From the NCBI RefSeq assembly GCF_027158005.1, contig NZ_JAPVLQ010000003.1, positions 310,001 through 374,000 on the forward strand: a stretch of 64,000 nt of DNA. Reading direction: 5' to 3'. Under the pieces are notes generated by a model. The model made no database searches, was not told where the DNA came from, and was given only the letters and a program-made list of their open reading frames with translations. Both the position numbers and the translations under genes were made by a program. This stretch comes from Rhodococcus sp. H36-A4 (lineage in GTDB: Bacteria > Actinomycetota > Actinomycetes > Mycobacteriales > Mycobacteriaceae). Shown here one piece after another: positions 23,930 to 32,885 of this stretch; the first letter of the stretch is position 1, and each line of letters begins with the position of its first letter.

Positions 23930-25223
23930 AAATTTCGCCTAGGTAGGTCGAGGTGACGACCTGACCGTCCGGTCCGATGGAGGTGCCTACGGTGAAACCC
24001 GTTGCGTCCGGGATTATCTGCTCGGAATTGGTAGTCCCGGATTGGGCATCGATGCTGGTGAGTGCCAATTCTTCACCGCGGCGGACCACCGTCTGCACGG
24101 TACCGTCCGCGCTCTGAACTGGAACCCCGGCTTGCTGCAGATCATTTCGCGACCACACGAGCGTGGCGTGATCTCCTTCGTCCTGTAAGGCTTGCATGCC
24201 GCGGTCTCCGCCCGTCGGAACAATCAAGCCGGTGGAGGAGACCGACGGCGATCCCGAAGCACCGAAGGCTGCGCCCTGCGTCCACTTCACGGTGCCGTCC
24301 GAGGCGTTGTAGGCGCCGACTCGGCCGTCGACGTCGGCGATGTACACGGTAGAGCCGTCCTGTGACAGGACCGGGCTCGAGGTCACCCCTGCCGGGAGTA
24401 ACTCCGAAGACCACCGCTCGGTCAGAGCCGGGGTGGCACCGGCGTCGTAATGGAGTGAGACCAGCTGTGGCGCAATCGCACCGGGCCGCCACAGGACGAG
24501 ATAGATCGAGGACGATTCGAGGTCTACCGCAGGGGCGGCACCGACGGGACATGACGCCGATCCGGTTGCGCAGTCGGCAAGTCCGGAGTCGGGTGCGAGG
24601 AAGTTCGTGTCGGGGGATGCGAGGAAGTCGGGGGTATCGATCAAGTCGTGGATAGGGACGGTCAACTGTCCCGTCTGCGTGTTCAGAACGTTGACCTGAC
24701 CCAGTTGCGTCACCGCGAGCACGCTTCCGTCACCGAGGAATTGGGCGGTGCGCGGCACGCCGTAGACCGGTGTGCGCCAGCGCAACTGACCGTGATCGTT
24801 GAAGGAGGAAAACGCACCGTCCTCGCCGACGTACACGTTCGCTACCGAGTCCACGAGCGGGGTGGACACGGCGACGGATGGCGCGAGTCGGTTGCACCAG
24901 CGTTTGCGACCGGAATCGATATCGAACGAGAAGAGGTTGCACCCGGCGTCGGTGTAGGTCGAGACGAACATCTGTCCGCTCGCGGCAATGGATACCGGCG
25001 ACACCACGGCGCCACCGAGCGGACGCGACCACGCGAACGAGACCGCGGACAAGTCGGTGTGGTCGGTGGTGTTGCTGTTTCGTGCGTCGCCGTGTGCGAC
25101 GGGCCAACCCCCTGGCGCGAACGCGTCGATGGTCCCGGCACCGCTCGAGCAAGCACCGACGGTCAAGATGCCGACAATCGCAAGGGTCGCAATCGACACG
25201 CGGTCCGCTCTGCCGCCAAGCAC
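23913..25223 (-). CDS. PQQ-like beta-propeller lipoprotein
   Basis: 436 residues. A signal peptide ends in lipobox TVGAC (Cys25), so it should be anchored outside the membrane. The mature part repeats propeller blades, for example NVYVGEDGAFSSFNDHGQLRW and STVYIADVDGRVGAYNASDG (each ending in the Asp/Gly-Trp turn of PQQ-type blades). No enzyme active site is evident, so it may be a scaffold or binding protein. GTG at 25223 follows AAGGAG. Corresponds by place to Rv3035. Confidence 0.82.
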   Translation of the reverse strand: MLGGRADRVSIATLAIVGILTVGACSSGAGTIDAFAPGGWPVAHGDARNSNTTDHTDLSAVSFAWSRPLGGAVVSPVSIAASGQMFVSTYTDAGCNLFSFDIDSGRKRWCNRLAPSVAVSTPLVDSVANVYVGEDGAFSSFNDHGQLRWRTPVYGVPRTAQFLGDGSVLAVTQLGQVNVLNTQTGQLTVPIHDLIDTPDFLASPDTNFLAPDSGLADCATGSASCPVGAAPAVDLESSSIYLVLWRPGAIAPQLVSLHYDAGATPALTERWSSELLPAGVTSSPVLSQDGSTVYIADVDGRVGAYNASDGTVKWTQGAAFGASGSPSVSSTGLIVPTGGDRGMQALQDEGDHATLVWSRNDLQQAGVPVQSADGTVQTVVRRGEELALTSIDAQSGTTNSEQIIPDATGFTVGTSIGPDGQVVTSTYLGEIFTYAS

Positions 25224-25440
25224 CTTGTGATCTCCTTCGTGTCCGGTCTCTGCTCATGATCTTCGCGGGAGGGGCCGGGGAGGCGCCGCACTCGTCGGGA
25301 CAGAGACTATCGCGGCCGAGGTGTCGATCTCGCGTCGCGGCCTCTCTGGCGATCCCGTGGTGTGCCACGTATCAACGGCCGTCGGAAGGCTCGGGCGGCC
25401 AAGTTGGATTGCGAGAGCACCGAAACTAGGGTGAGGCGTT

Positions 25441-26217
25441 ATGACGAGCATGTGGAACGCGCCGCTGCGTACGCGGTGGCGTGGTTCGAGACGACGCGAC
25501 CCCGACCAGGCACAGTTCCTCACGCTCGACTCACTGCGATGGATACGCCGAAACAAGGCGTACACGCCGTGGTACCTCGTCCGGTATTACCGTCTGGCCC
25601 GGTTCAAGATGGCGAACCCGCACGTGATCCTGCGCGGCATGGTTTTCCTCGGCAAGAACGTGGAAATCCACTCGACTCCAGAGTTGTCGCGGCTCGAGAT
25701 CGGTCGCTGGGTTCACATCGGCGACGGCAACGCCATTAGGAGCCACGAGGGATCGCTGCGGATCGGTGACAAAGTCGTCTTCGGCAAGGACAACGTCGTC
25801 AACGCCTATCTCGACATCGAGATCGGTGCGTCGACACTGGTCGCGGACTGGTGCTACATCTGCGACTTCGACCATCGGATGGACGACGTCACGATGCCCA
25901 TCAAGGATCAGGGAATCGTCAAGGGGCCGGTGCGGATCGGACCGGACACCTGGATCGCGGCCAAGGTGACAGTGCTGCGGGAGACGCGCGTCGGTCGAGG
26001 GTGCGTCCTCGGTGCACACGCCGTCGTCAAGGGCGATATTCCCGACTACAGCATTGCTGTGGGTGCGCCCGTCAAGGTCGTGCGCAATCGGAAAGTGGAC
26101 TGGGAAGCGGGCGCGTCCAAGCGCGCCGAGTACATCGCCGCTCTCGAGGACATCGCCCGCAAGAAGGCTCTCACTGCGGCCGAGGCGGCTCGGGACGACT
26201 CAACCACGTTCGGGTAG
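25441..26217 (+). CDS. Hexapeptide-repeat (left-handed beta-helix) acyltransferase
   Basis: 258 residues. Repeated hexapeptide patterns such as IGRWVHIGDGNAI, IGDKVVFGKDNVV and VGRGCVLGAHAVV run from about residue 75 to 200. The active-site type His is in CDFDHRMDD. These proteins acetylate or acylate sugars. Position beside the GT4 gene matches Rv3034c, proposed in mycobacteria as an acyltransferase for methylglucose lipopolysaccharide. Acceptor and donor are inferred from context. The 3' end overlaps the convergent glycosyltransferase by 18 bp. Confidence 0.83.
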   Translation: MTSMWNAPLRTRWRGSRRRDPDQAQFLTLDSLRWIRRNKAYTPWYLVRYYRLARFKMANPHVILRGMVFLGKNVEIHSTPELSRLEIGRWVHIGDGNAIRSHEGSLRIGDKVVFGKDNVVNAYLDIEIGASTLVADWCYICDFDHRMDDVTMPIKDQGIVKGPVRIGPDTWIAAKVTVLRETRVGRGCVLGAHAVVKGDIPDYSIAVGAPVKVVRNRKVDWEAGASKRAEYIAALEDIARKKALTAAEAARDDSTTFG

Positions 26218-27447
26218 CGCACGCTCGACGATGTTCGGCCGCGCAAGCGGGAACCGAACCTTGCGCTTTGCCGAGAGATAGACCTGCGCTGTCGATTCGG
26301 CTACATGTTTCCAGTCGAAATCGACGGTGAGGCGTTCTCGCGCCGCCGAAGCACGCGCCTGGGCCGCATCGACGTTGTCGAGCACGTTCCGGACGGCGGC
26401 CGTGAGCCCGGCGACGTCGGCCGGTTCGAACGACAACCCGGTCTGCCCGTCCACGATCGCCTCGCCCAGCCCACCCGCGGTCGATGCAACCAGCGGCGTG
26501 CCTGCTGCCGCAGCCTCTAGCGCGATTATCCCGAAAGGTTCGTATCGGCTCGGGAGCACGATGGCGTCGGCACTGTGGAGGGCGCCGAGTAGATCTGCGT
26601 GACCGAGGGTGCCGAGGAAAGAGACCGCACGGGCGACGCGGTGGGTCCTTGCCAGCTGCGCGAGCCAAGTGAATTGTGTTCCCTCCCCGGCAATGTGCAA
26701 CGTGGTACCAGGGTGAGAGCGTCGGATGCGGGGGAGTGCGGCGATGGCATCCTGAATGCCCTTCTCGTACTCGAGTCGCCCGACGTAGAGCAACGTCGCA
26801 GGCGTCGACCGCGGCTCCCGTAGCCGAAAGTTCCACGCACGAATGTCGATCCCATTCCTGATGACGGTGACCGCGGCGTCTGGAATGTCGAAAAGTCGGG
26901 TCACCTCGTCCTTCATGGACGCAGAGCACGCGATGACGGCGTCGGAGTCGTTGGCGAGCCACCATTCGATCGAGTGCACCTGCCGATTGACCTGACCCGA
27001 GATCCAACCGCTGTGCCGTCCCGCCTCGGTGGCGTGGATGGTGGACACCAGCGGGACGTCGTAGTGCTCGGCGAGGGTGATGGAGGGGTGAGCGACGAGC
27101 CAGTCGTGTGCGTGGACGACGTCGGGTTGCCAGCCTTCACCGAGCCCTGGTTTACCCAACGCGATTCCTGCCCGAACCATGGCGTGACCCATCGCCAGCG
27201 TCCATGCCAGCATGTCTTCACCGAAGACGAAGTGGGCAGGATCCTCGGCCACCGCGACCACGAGAACACCGTCCTCGATGTGGTGCGAGGTCGGATGTGT
27301 GGATGCATCGGTACCGGTGGGACGGCGTGAGAGAACGACGACCTCGTGACCGGCGCGTACGAGTTCGGTCGCGAGATGGTGGACATGTCGACCGAGCCCG
27401 CCGACGACGACCGGTGGGTACTCCCACGACACCATCAATATCTTCAC
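26200..27447 (-). CDS. GT4 family alpha-glucan glycosyltransferase (Rv3032-like)
   Basis: 415 residues. N-terminal donor-independent motif VVVGGLGRHVHHLATEL is typical of glycogen-synthase-like GT4 enzymes, and the C-terminal RYEPFGIIALEAAAAGTP carries the E-X7-E nucleotide-sugar site. In M. tuberculosis the same-position gene product extends alpha-1,4-glucan of methylglucose lipopolysaccharide. GTG at 27447 follows GAGGGG; the frame is open further upstream into the GH57 gene but without a ribosome site. It lies downstream of the GH57 branching enzyme and overlaps no other gene on its strand except that 5' extension. Confidence 0.9.
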   Translation of the reverse strand: MKILMVSWEYPPVVVGGLGRHVHHLATELVRAGHEVVVLSRRPTGTDASTHPTSHHIEDGVLVVAVAEDPAHFVFGEDMLAWTLAMGHAMVRAGIALGKPGLGEGWQPDVVHAHDWLVAHPSITLAEHYDVPLVSTIHATEAGRHSGWISGQVNRQVHSIEWWLANDSDAVIACSASMKDEVTRLFDIPDAAVTVIRNGIDIRAWNFRLREPRSTPATLLYVGRLEYEKGIQDAIAALPRIRRSHPGTTLHIAGEGTQFTWLAQLARTHRVARAVSFLGTLGHADLLGALHSADAIVLPSRYEPFGIIALEAAAAGTPLVASTAGGLGEAIVDGQTGLSFEPADVAGLTAAVRNVLDNVDAAQARASAARERLTVDFDWKHVAESTAQVYLSAKRKVRFPLARPNIVERALPERG

Positions 27448-27493
27448 TTCGACGTTCCCCTCCGTACAGCCCCGTGTCCAGTGTGTATGTGGC

Positions 27494-29008
27494 CTACCGA
27501 CGACCACTCGGTAGGCGCCGGGCATCGAGCGCAGGAAACAGTCCGTCTGCTCGATTCCACTGCGCCGCCAGCCGCGTCGCTGCCGCGTCGTGCCCCTGGT
27601 TCACTGCGTCGGCGATCTCCCGGAGAGCGTGCGCGTGGACGTGCGCTCGTTCGCGGGCATAGCCGGCGGCAGTGTCCTTGCTGACCATGAAGGCCCAGTC
27701 GCTGGCTACCGCCATGAGTGTCTCACGCAGCATCTGGTCGTTGATCCGGTTACGCAATTCGGGCTGTCCTGGAATCGACGCGTTGTCGCGAGACTTGTCG
27801 ACGGTATCGAGCGCGGCCGCCACGACCTCGGCGTTGAGTGCAACCAAGTCTTCGACGGCATCTCCCGCCCAGACCCGCCAGTCCTTGCCCGAGCCCCACG
27901 ACGAGTCCTCCAGTTCGACCGGGGACCCGACGTAACCCCTCGATCGCGCATCGTCGAGGGTGCCGACGTCGATTCCGGCTTCGGGTAGTGCTCGCAGGAC
28001 CCGTTCGAGCCAGACCGGGCCCTCGAACCACCAATGGCCGAACAGTTCGGTGTCGAACGCGGCCACCACGAGGGCCGGTCTTCCGGCACGGGCGGATTCG
28101 GCGCGTAGGCGCTTTCGTATCGCGTCGACGAAATCCACCACGTGGCGATCGATGGCCGCAGATGCGAGCTCCGGGTCGTACGGCGCCTTGTCCGCCGAGT
28201 CCACGTTTCGACCCGTCACCCGTGAAGATTTGAGTCCGGTCGCGTGGTCGTAGGTATGGAAATCGCGGTATGCGCTGTGCCCCGGGTATCCGGATTTGGG
28301 CGACCACACCCGATAGCTCACCTGAAGATCCCGCCCGAACGCGACGACATCGGAGTCTCGGACGGGCCGGCCCACGGTCGTGTCGCCGCGCAACGCCGGC
28401 CCGTCGACCATGAAGTGGGTGACCCCTGCAGCGTCGTATTCGACCTCCATGCCCGGTGTGTATGCGCACTCCGGTGCCCAGAGGCCGTTCGGCCTCGTGC
28501 CCCAGCGTGTCTGCGCATCCGAGAGCCCCTCCGCCAGTGAGAACTGGCGCAGTCGTGGATCCAGCAGCGGAGTGAAGGGATGGGCGAGTGGGCCACCGAG
28601 AAGTTCGATGGTGCCCGCATCGACAAGTCGACGAACGACTGCGGAACCGCCGTGACGCCACTGTGTCTCGAAAGTGTCCAACGCCGACGCGGCAGCTCGA
28701 TGCACGCGGATTGCAAGCGCCCGATCTGTCGACTCGTGGGCGCGCAGTTGCCAATTGCCGAGCCAGTGGTGCATGCCGGCGAGGCTGTGCGGGTCGTCGA
28801 GTTGCGCTCCGAGCACCGGTGTGATGCCCAGTGACAACAGGTTGTGACGTCCCTCACTTGCCAGTCGCGTCAGCATCTCGGTCAACGGTAGATACGACGC
28901 AGCCCATGATTGATACAGCCATTCCTCGCCGACGGGCCACCGGCCGTGGTTGGCGAGCCAAGGGAGATGGGAATGGAGTACCAGAGAGAACATCCCGGGT
29001 TCTTTCAC
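27494..29008 (-). CDS. GH57 family 1,4-alpha-glucan branching enzyme
   Basis: Forms alpha-1,6 branches in alpha-glucan. The 504-residue protein begins with the GH57 strand LVLHSHLPW; the nucleophile is Glu180 (LWAPECAY) and the acid is Asp319 (AAFDTELFGHWWFEG). A C-terminal helical domain completes the usual actinobacterial form. GTG at 29008 overlaps the stop of the upstream methyltransferase by 4 bp (GTGA), so expression is coupled. It is the counterpart of Rv3031. Confidence 0.92.
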   Translation of the reverse strand: MKEPGMFSLVLHSHLPWLANHGRWPVGEEWLYQSWAASYLPLTEMLTRLASEGRHNLLSLGITPVLGAQLDDPHSLAGMHHWLGNWQLRAHESTDRALAIRVHRAAASALDTFETQWRHGGSAVVRRLVDAGTIELLGGPLAHPFTPLLDPRLRQFSLAEGLSDAQTRWGTRPNGLWAPECAYTPGMEVEYDAAGVTHFMVDGPALRGDTTVGRPVRDSDVVAFGRDLQVSYRVWSPKSGYPGHSAYRDFHTYDHATGLKSSRVTGRNVDSADKAPYDPELASAAIDRHVVDFVDAIRKRLRAESARAGRPALVVAAFDTELFGHWWFEGPVWLERVLRALPEAGIDVGTLDDARSRGYVGSPVELEDSSWGSGKDWRVWAGDAVEDLVALNAEVVAAALDTVDKSRDNASIPGQPELRNRINDQMLRETLMAVASDWAFMVSKDTAAGYARERAHVHAHALREIADAVNQGHDAAATRLAAQWNRADGLFPALDARRLPSGRR

Positions 29009-29820
29009 CCGCTTACCGAACTCACGTGTGTCGAGTCGGGTTTCACCGCAATCGCAACGAGGTCGAGGCTGGCGTCGATGTTTTCCGGAGTGAGATCGAA
29101 ATCAGCGGTCGTCACGGCAGCGACGTCCGCAGTCAGTTCCGCAGGCCAAGGCTGGCCTGCTAGAGCGCGTTCGATCTGCGCATCGATGAACGAACCGCCG
29201 TGTTTTGCGTCCAGCGCGCGCAGGGCGCCGCCATGGTGGACCCCGGTCATCACCTCGACGCTGAAACGAGCATCTTCGAGGAGTTCGGTGAGTTCGGTCG
29301 CGTTCAGTTCGCGGGTATGAAACGGATTGAGTGGGGTGTCGCGGCCGGGGGAGAACGTGATGCGGTTGGGCGTGGAGATCAGCAGCAGACCGCCGGGAGT
29401 CAGCACGCGAAAGCACTCGTCGAGAAACTGCGCTTGGTCCCAAAGATGTTCGATGACCTGAAAGTTGACGACGACATCGACGGAGGAATCCTCGATGGGC
29501 AACTGTGCGAGGTTGCCGCGCAGCATCGCGATTCGGGGATATCGAGCAGCCACGTGCGCTGCAGCGGACGCGTCGTAGTCGAGCCCGATGACGGTCTTCG
29601 CGAGCGCGGCAATCATGTTGGCGCCGTAGCCTTCTCCTGATCCAGCTTCCAGGACCGTGCGGTCGGCGCAGTGGCTCGCCAGGCGCTCGTACACGATTTC
29701 GTGTCTACGGAACCAGTAGTTCTCCTCTGCTATGCCGGGGACCGTCCGTTCCCCGGTGAGAGGCAGCGGCTGAGCCGCATCTGTTGGCAGCGGCCGAGCC
29801 GCATCTGGGACAGGGTTCAT
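29005..29820 (-). CDS. Class I SAM-dependent methyltransferase (Rv3030-like)
   Basis: 271 residues from ATG 29820. Motif I is VLEAGSGEGYG; LPIEDSSVDVVVNFQVIEHL is the classical motif II/III region. The first 25 residues contain a repeat (DAARPLPT / DAAQPLPL) from a 24-bp tandem duplication. In mycobacteria Rv3030 is assigned to O-methylation of glucose in methylglucose lipopolysaccharide, and the next two genes here are the matching branching enzyme and glycosyltransferase. A GTG at 29865 would extend the protein by 15 residues; no start has a good ribosome site. Confidence 0.87.
   Translation of the reverse strand: MNPVPDAARPLPTDAAQPLPLTGERTVPGIAEENYWFRRHEIVYERLASHCADRTVLEAGSGEGYGANMIAALAKTVIGLDYDASAAAHVAARYPRIAMLRGNLAQLPIEDSSVDVVVNFQVIEHLWDQAQFLDECFRVLTPGGLLLISTPNRITFSPGRDTPLNPFHTRELNATELTELLEDARFSVEVMTGVHHGGALRALDAKHGGSFIDAQIERALAGQPWPAELTADVAAVTTADFDLTPENIDASLDLVAIAVKPDSTHVSSVSG
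29762..29809. repeat. 24-bp tandem duplication at methyltransferase 5' end
   Basis: Two adjacent 24-bp units (29762-29785 and 29786-29809) differ at only a few bases; both begin GGCAGCGGC. They encode an eight-residue Pro/Ala repeat in the N-terminal flexible part of the methyltransferase, so copy number could vary without disrupting the frame. Confidence 0.75.
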
Positions 29821-29957
29821 CACCGTGGGTGTCGCTGCCGAGGCTGCGTTCGAAGAATCGCTCACCGACGAGAGGTTAGTGCCTACGGGATCGGTTCGGC
29901 GGAGAGTGGTCACTTGGTTCGGTGCGGTCGGATGTATGGTCAATCGGGAAACGTCGT

Positions 29958-29977
29958 AAGTTACCCGCCAGTAACTT
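29958..29977. promoter_or_regulatory. Inverted repeat in the etfB upstream region
   Basis: AAGTTAC (29958-29964) and GTAACTT (29971-29977) form a perfect 7-bp inverted repeat with a 6-bp spacer. A -10-like TAATCT (29987-29992) follows ten bases later, so a bound repressor would block the -35 area. It lies about 126 bp before etfB and 138 bp before the divergent methyltransferase start. The form suggests a TetR-type operator; the regulator is not known. Confidence 0.5.
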
Positions 29978-30102
29978 TGTATGGGGTAATCTTCGGCAGA
30001 GTCGTAAGAACTGCACTGCGGTGCTGCACCGAAGCGGCATTGCATTAACACCGAACGAACATTCGATACAGCGGAACATGACCAGGAGGTCGACGCAGAG
30101 CC

Positions 30103-30903
30103 ATGACGAACATCGTTGTTTTGATCAAGCAGGTTCCCGACACGTGGTCCGAGCGCAAGCTGACGGACGGCGACTTCACTCTGGATCGTGAAGCAGCCGA
30201 CGCAGTGCTCGACGAGATCAACGAGCGCGCAGTCGAGGAAGCTTTGCTCATCAAGGAGTCCAAGGGTGGCGAGGTGAAGGTCCTGTCCGCAGGCCCCGAC
30301 CGCGCGACCGACGCAATTCGCAAAGCACTCTCCATGGGTGTCGATAGCGCTGTCCACCTCAACGACCCGGCCCTTCACGGCTCGGACGCGATCCAGACGG
30401 GCTGGGCCCTCGCGGCTGCGCTCGGTCAGATCGAGTTCGAAAACGGCGAGCCGACAGAGCTCATCATCGCGGGCAACGAGGCCACCGATGGTCGTACCGG
30501 TGCAGTACCGGCGATCATCGCCGAATACCTCGGTATTCCCCAGCTGACTCAGCTCCGCAAGTTGACGATCGACGGTGACACCGTCTCCGGTGAGCGCGAG
30601 ACCGACGAGGGCATCTTCGGCCTCGAAGCCACCTTGCCTGCGATCGTCAGCGTCACCGAGAAGATCAACGAGCCGCGATTCCCGTCCTTCAAGGGAATCA
30701 TGGCAGCGAAGAAGAAGACTGTGCAGACGCTCACGCTGGCCGAGATCGGTGTCGATCCCGAGACTGTCGGCGTCGAGAACGCTGGTACTACTGTGACTTC
30801 GTCCACTCCGAAGCCTCCCAAGACTGCGGGCGAGCGGGTCACCGACGAGGGCGACGGTGGCGACAAGATCGCGGCGTACCTCGTGGGCCAGAAAATTATC
30901 TGA
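30103..30903 (+). CDS. etfB: Electron transfer flavoprotein beta subunit
   Basis: Soluble flavoprotein subunit that accepts electrons from acyl-CoA dehydrogenases. The 266-residue product starts with IVVLIKQVPDTW, and the AMP-binding loop and recognition region include LIIAGNEATDGRTGAVPA and VTEKINEPRFPSFKGIMAAK. ATG at 30103 follows AGGAGG. It is followed at 43 bp by etfA. This pair is Rv3029c-Rv3028c (fixA-fixB) in M. tuberculosis. Confidence 0.96.
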   Translation: MTNIVVLIKQVPDTWSERKLTDGDFTLDREAADAVLDEINERAVEEALLIKESKGGEVKVLSAGPDRATDAIRKALSMGVDSAVHLNDPALHGSDAIQTGWALAAALGQIEFENGEPTELIIAGNEATDGRTGAVPAIIAEYLGIPQLTQLRKLTIDGDTVSGERETDEGIFGLEATLPAIVSVTEKINEPRFPSFKGIMAAKKKTVQTLTLAEIGVDPETVGVENAGTTVTSSTPKPPKTAGERVTDEGDGGDKIAAYLVGQKII

Positions 30904-30946
30904 GCACACACCCGAAGCAACGCAGACCACAAGAGGAGAGCAAGAA

Positions 30947-31903
30947 ATGGCAGAAGTACTTGTGCTCGTCGAGCACGCAGAGGGAACGCTCAAGAAGGTC
31001 AGTCTCGAGCTCATCACCGCGGCACGCGCACTGGGTGAGCCGTCGGCAGTCGTGACCGGTCCGGCCGGCACTACCGACAAGCTGGCCGACGCGTTGGCAG
31101 AGGCCGGTGCCGAGAAGATCTACGCGGCCGAGTCCGATGACATCGACGGCTTCCTTCTCACCCCGAAGATCGATGTCCTGTCGAGCCTTGCGGAGTCCGT
31201 GAGCCCGGCAGCGATCATCACCGCGGCAAGCGCCGAGGGCAAAGAGGTTGCCGGCCGTCTGGCTGCGCGTCTCGGATCCGGGCTGCATTCCGACGTCGTC
31301 GCCGTGAACGGTGACGGTAGCGCCGTGTACTCCATCTTCGGTGGCGCGTTCACCGTCGAGGCCAAGGCCAACGGCGACGTTCCCGTCATCTCGGTTCGCC
31401 CGGGTGCAATCGAAGCCGAGCCGAAGGCCGGCGCCGGCACCCGCGAGGCCGTCGAGGTACCAGCTCAGGAAGAGGGCGTGACCAAGGTCACCTCGCGTGA
31501 CCCGATCGTCGGCGGCGACCGTCCGGAACTGACCGAGGCGAAGGTTGTCGTCTCCGGTGGTCGTGGCGTCGGTAGCGCAGACAAGTTCAGCGTCATCGAA
31601 GAGTTGGCCGATTCGCTCGGTGCGGCCGTAGGCGCATCGCGCGCAGCGGTCGACTCCGGCTACTACCCGGGCCAGTTTCAGGTCGGCCAGACGGGTAAGA
31701 CCGTCTCACCGCAGCTCTACATCGCTCTCGGAATTTCCGGTGCCATCCAGCACCGCGCGGGCATGCAGACTTCGAAGACGATCGTCGCGATCAACAAGGA
31801 CGAAGAGGCACCGATCTTCGAGATTGCCGACTACGGCATCGTGGGCGACCTCTTCAACGTTGCACCGCAGCTCAAGGATGCAGTGAAGAAGCACAAGGGC
31901 TGA
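30947..31903 (+). CDS. etfA: Electron transfer flavoprotein alpha subunit
   Basis: FAD-binding subunit of ETF. The 318-residue product has the C-terminal FAD domain with [37 protein letters not shown] and [11 protein letters not shown], which is diagnostic. ATG at 30947 follows AGAGGAGAG. Forms the heterodimer with EtfB and feeds electrons to a membrane ETF dehydrogenase. A strong terminator hairpin follows 17 bp after the stop. Confidence 0.96.
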   Translation: MAEVLVLVEHAEGTLKKVSLELITAARALGEPSAVVTGPAGTTDKLADALAEAGAEKIYAAESDDIDGFLLTPKIDVLSSLAESVSPAAIITAASAEGKEVAGRLAARLGSGLHSDVVAVNGDGSAVYSIFGGAFTVEAKANGDVPVISVRPGAIEAEPKAGAGTREAVEVPAQEEGVTKVTSRDPIVGGDRPELTEAKVVVSGGRGVGSADKFSVIEELADSLGAAVGASRAAVDSGYYPGQFQVGQTGKTVSPQLYIALGISGAIQHRAGMQTSKTIVAINKDEEAPIFEIADYGIVGDLFNVAPQLKDAVKKHKG

Positions 31904-31920
31904 CAGGCTCTGTAACCATC

Positions 31921-31963
31921 GAAGAATGTCCCCGCCGTCCTTGCGACAGCGGGGACATTCTTC
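31921..31963 (+). terminator. Hairpin terminator after etfA
   Basis: Perfect 15-bp stem (31921-31935 with 31949-31963) around a 13-base loop, 17 bp beyond the etfA stop. Confidence 0.82.
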
Positions 31964-32063
31964 TGTGACCACCAGTTCACAGCGGAAGCAGTTCACACGA
32001 CGGCTTCGGACGCGTTACCCGCTGGATGCGCTGACGCCGCACCGAGTCGTTAGACACAGCATC

Positions 32064-32885
32064 ATGGCCACCTCAGTCATGACTTCGCACATCTCGACCG
32101 CTCCCGTCACCGACCGATACACGGTGGTGATGGAAACCGACAAAGACCACCGCGAAGCCGCACAGCGCCTTCGCTATGACGTGTTCGCGGCCGAACCGGG
32201 CTTTCGAATGCCGAGTGATTCCGATGGACGCGATGTCGATCGATTCGATGAATACTGCGACCACCTACTTGTTCGCGACAATCTGAGCGACTCCTTCGTC
32301 GGGTGTTACCGAATGCTCCCTCCCGACGCCGCAATCCGGGCCGGTGGCTACTACACCGAGACCGAGTTCGACATCACCGCGCTCGATCCGATCGGCGCCA
32401 GGGTCGTCGAAATGGGCAGGGCCGTCGTCCATCCCGGTCACCGATCGGGTTCCGTTCTGGGTTTGATGTGGGCCGGAATTTTGCACTATCTCGAGGTCAC
32501 CGGGCTGGCGTCGGTGATGGGTTGTGTGTCGGTACCCATGCAGTGCGGGCCTGCGGAACTGCCCGGTGCCAACGTTCGGGGGGTGCGTGATGTCCTCCTC
32601 GATCGGCATGGATCCCCCCTCGATCAGCGGGCTGTGCCATACAACCCCGTGGTCGTCGACGGAAGATCGCTCGACGACATAGCCAGCCCTGCCCGGATCG
32701 CGATTCCGCCGCTGCTGAAGGGCTACCTGAGGCTCGGTGCCACGGTATGCGGGGAACCTGCTCATGATCCGGCGTTCGCAGTTGCCGATTTCGTTGCGCT
32801 CCTCGGTCTGCAGCAGGCGAATACGCGCTACCTCGACCGGCTTCGTAGCGCTGCGGAAACGTTCGAGAGGAAGTCGAGCGCGTGA
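32064..32885 (+). CDS. GNAT-like N-acyltransferase (OlsB/hemolysin type)
   Basis: 273 residues from ATG 32064 (ATG 32079 is possible). Segments EAAQRLRYDVFAAEPGF and FDEYCDHLLVRD, then EMGRAVVHPGHR, match the GNAT-related family of OlsB-like enzymes that N-acylate ornithine or other amines with acyl-ACP. The stop overlaps the PlsC-type start by 4 bp (GTGA). A GNAT-then-PlsC pair is the usual arrangement for aminolipid synthesis (N-acylation, then O-acylation). The exact lipid is unknown. Rv3027c by place. Confidence 0.8.
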   Translation: MATSVMTSHISTAPVTDRYTVVMETDKDHREAAQRLRYDVFAAEPGFRMPSDSDGRDVDRFDEYCDHLLVRDNLSDSFVGCYRMLPPDAAIRAGGYYTETEFDITALDPIGARVVEMGRAVVHPGHRSGSVLGLMWAGILHYLEVTGLASVMGCVSVPMQCGPAELPGANVRGVRDVLLDRHGSPLDQRAVPYNPVVVDGRSLDDIASPARIAIPPLLKGYLRLGATVCGEPAHDPAFAVADFVALLGLQQANTRYLDRLRSAAETFERKSSA

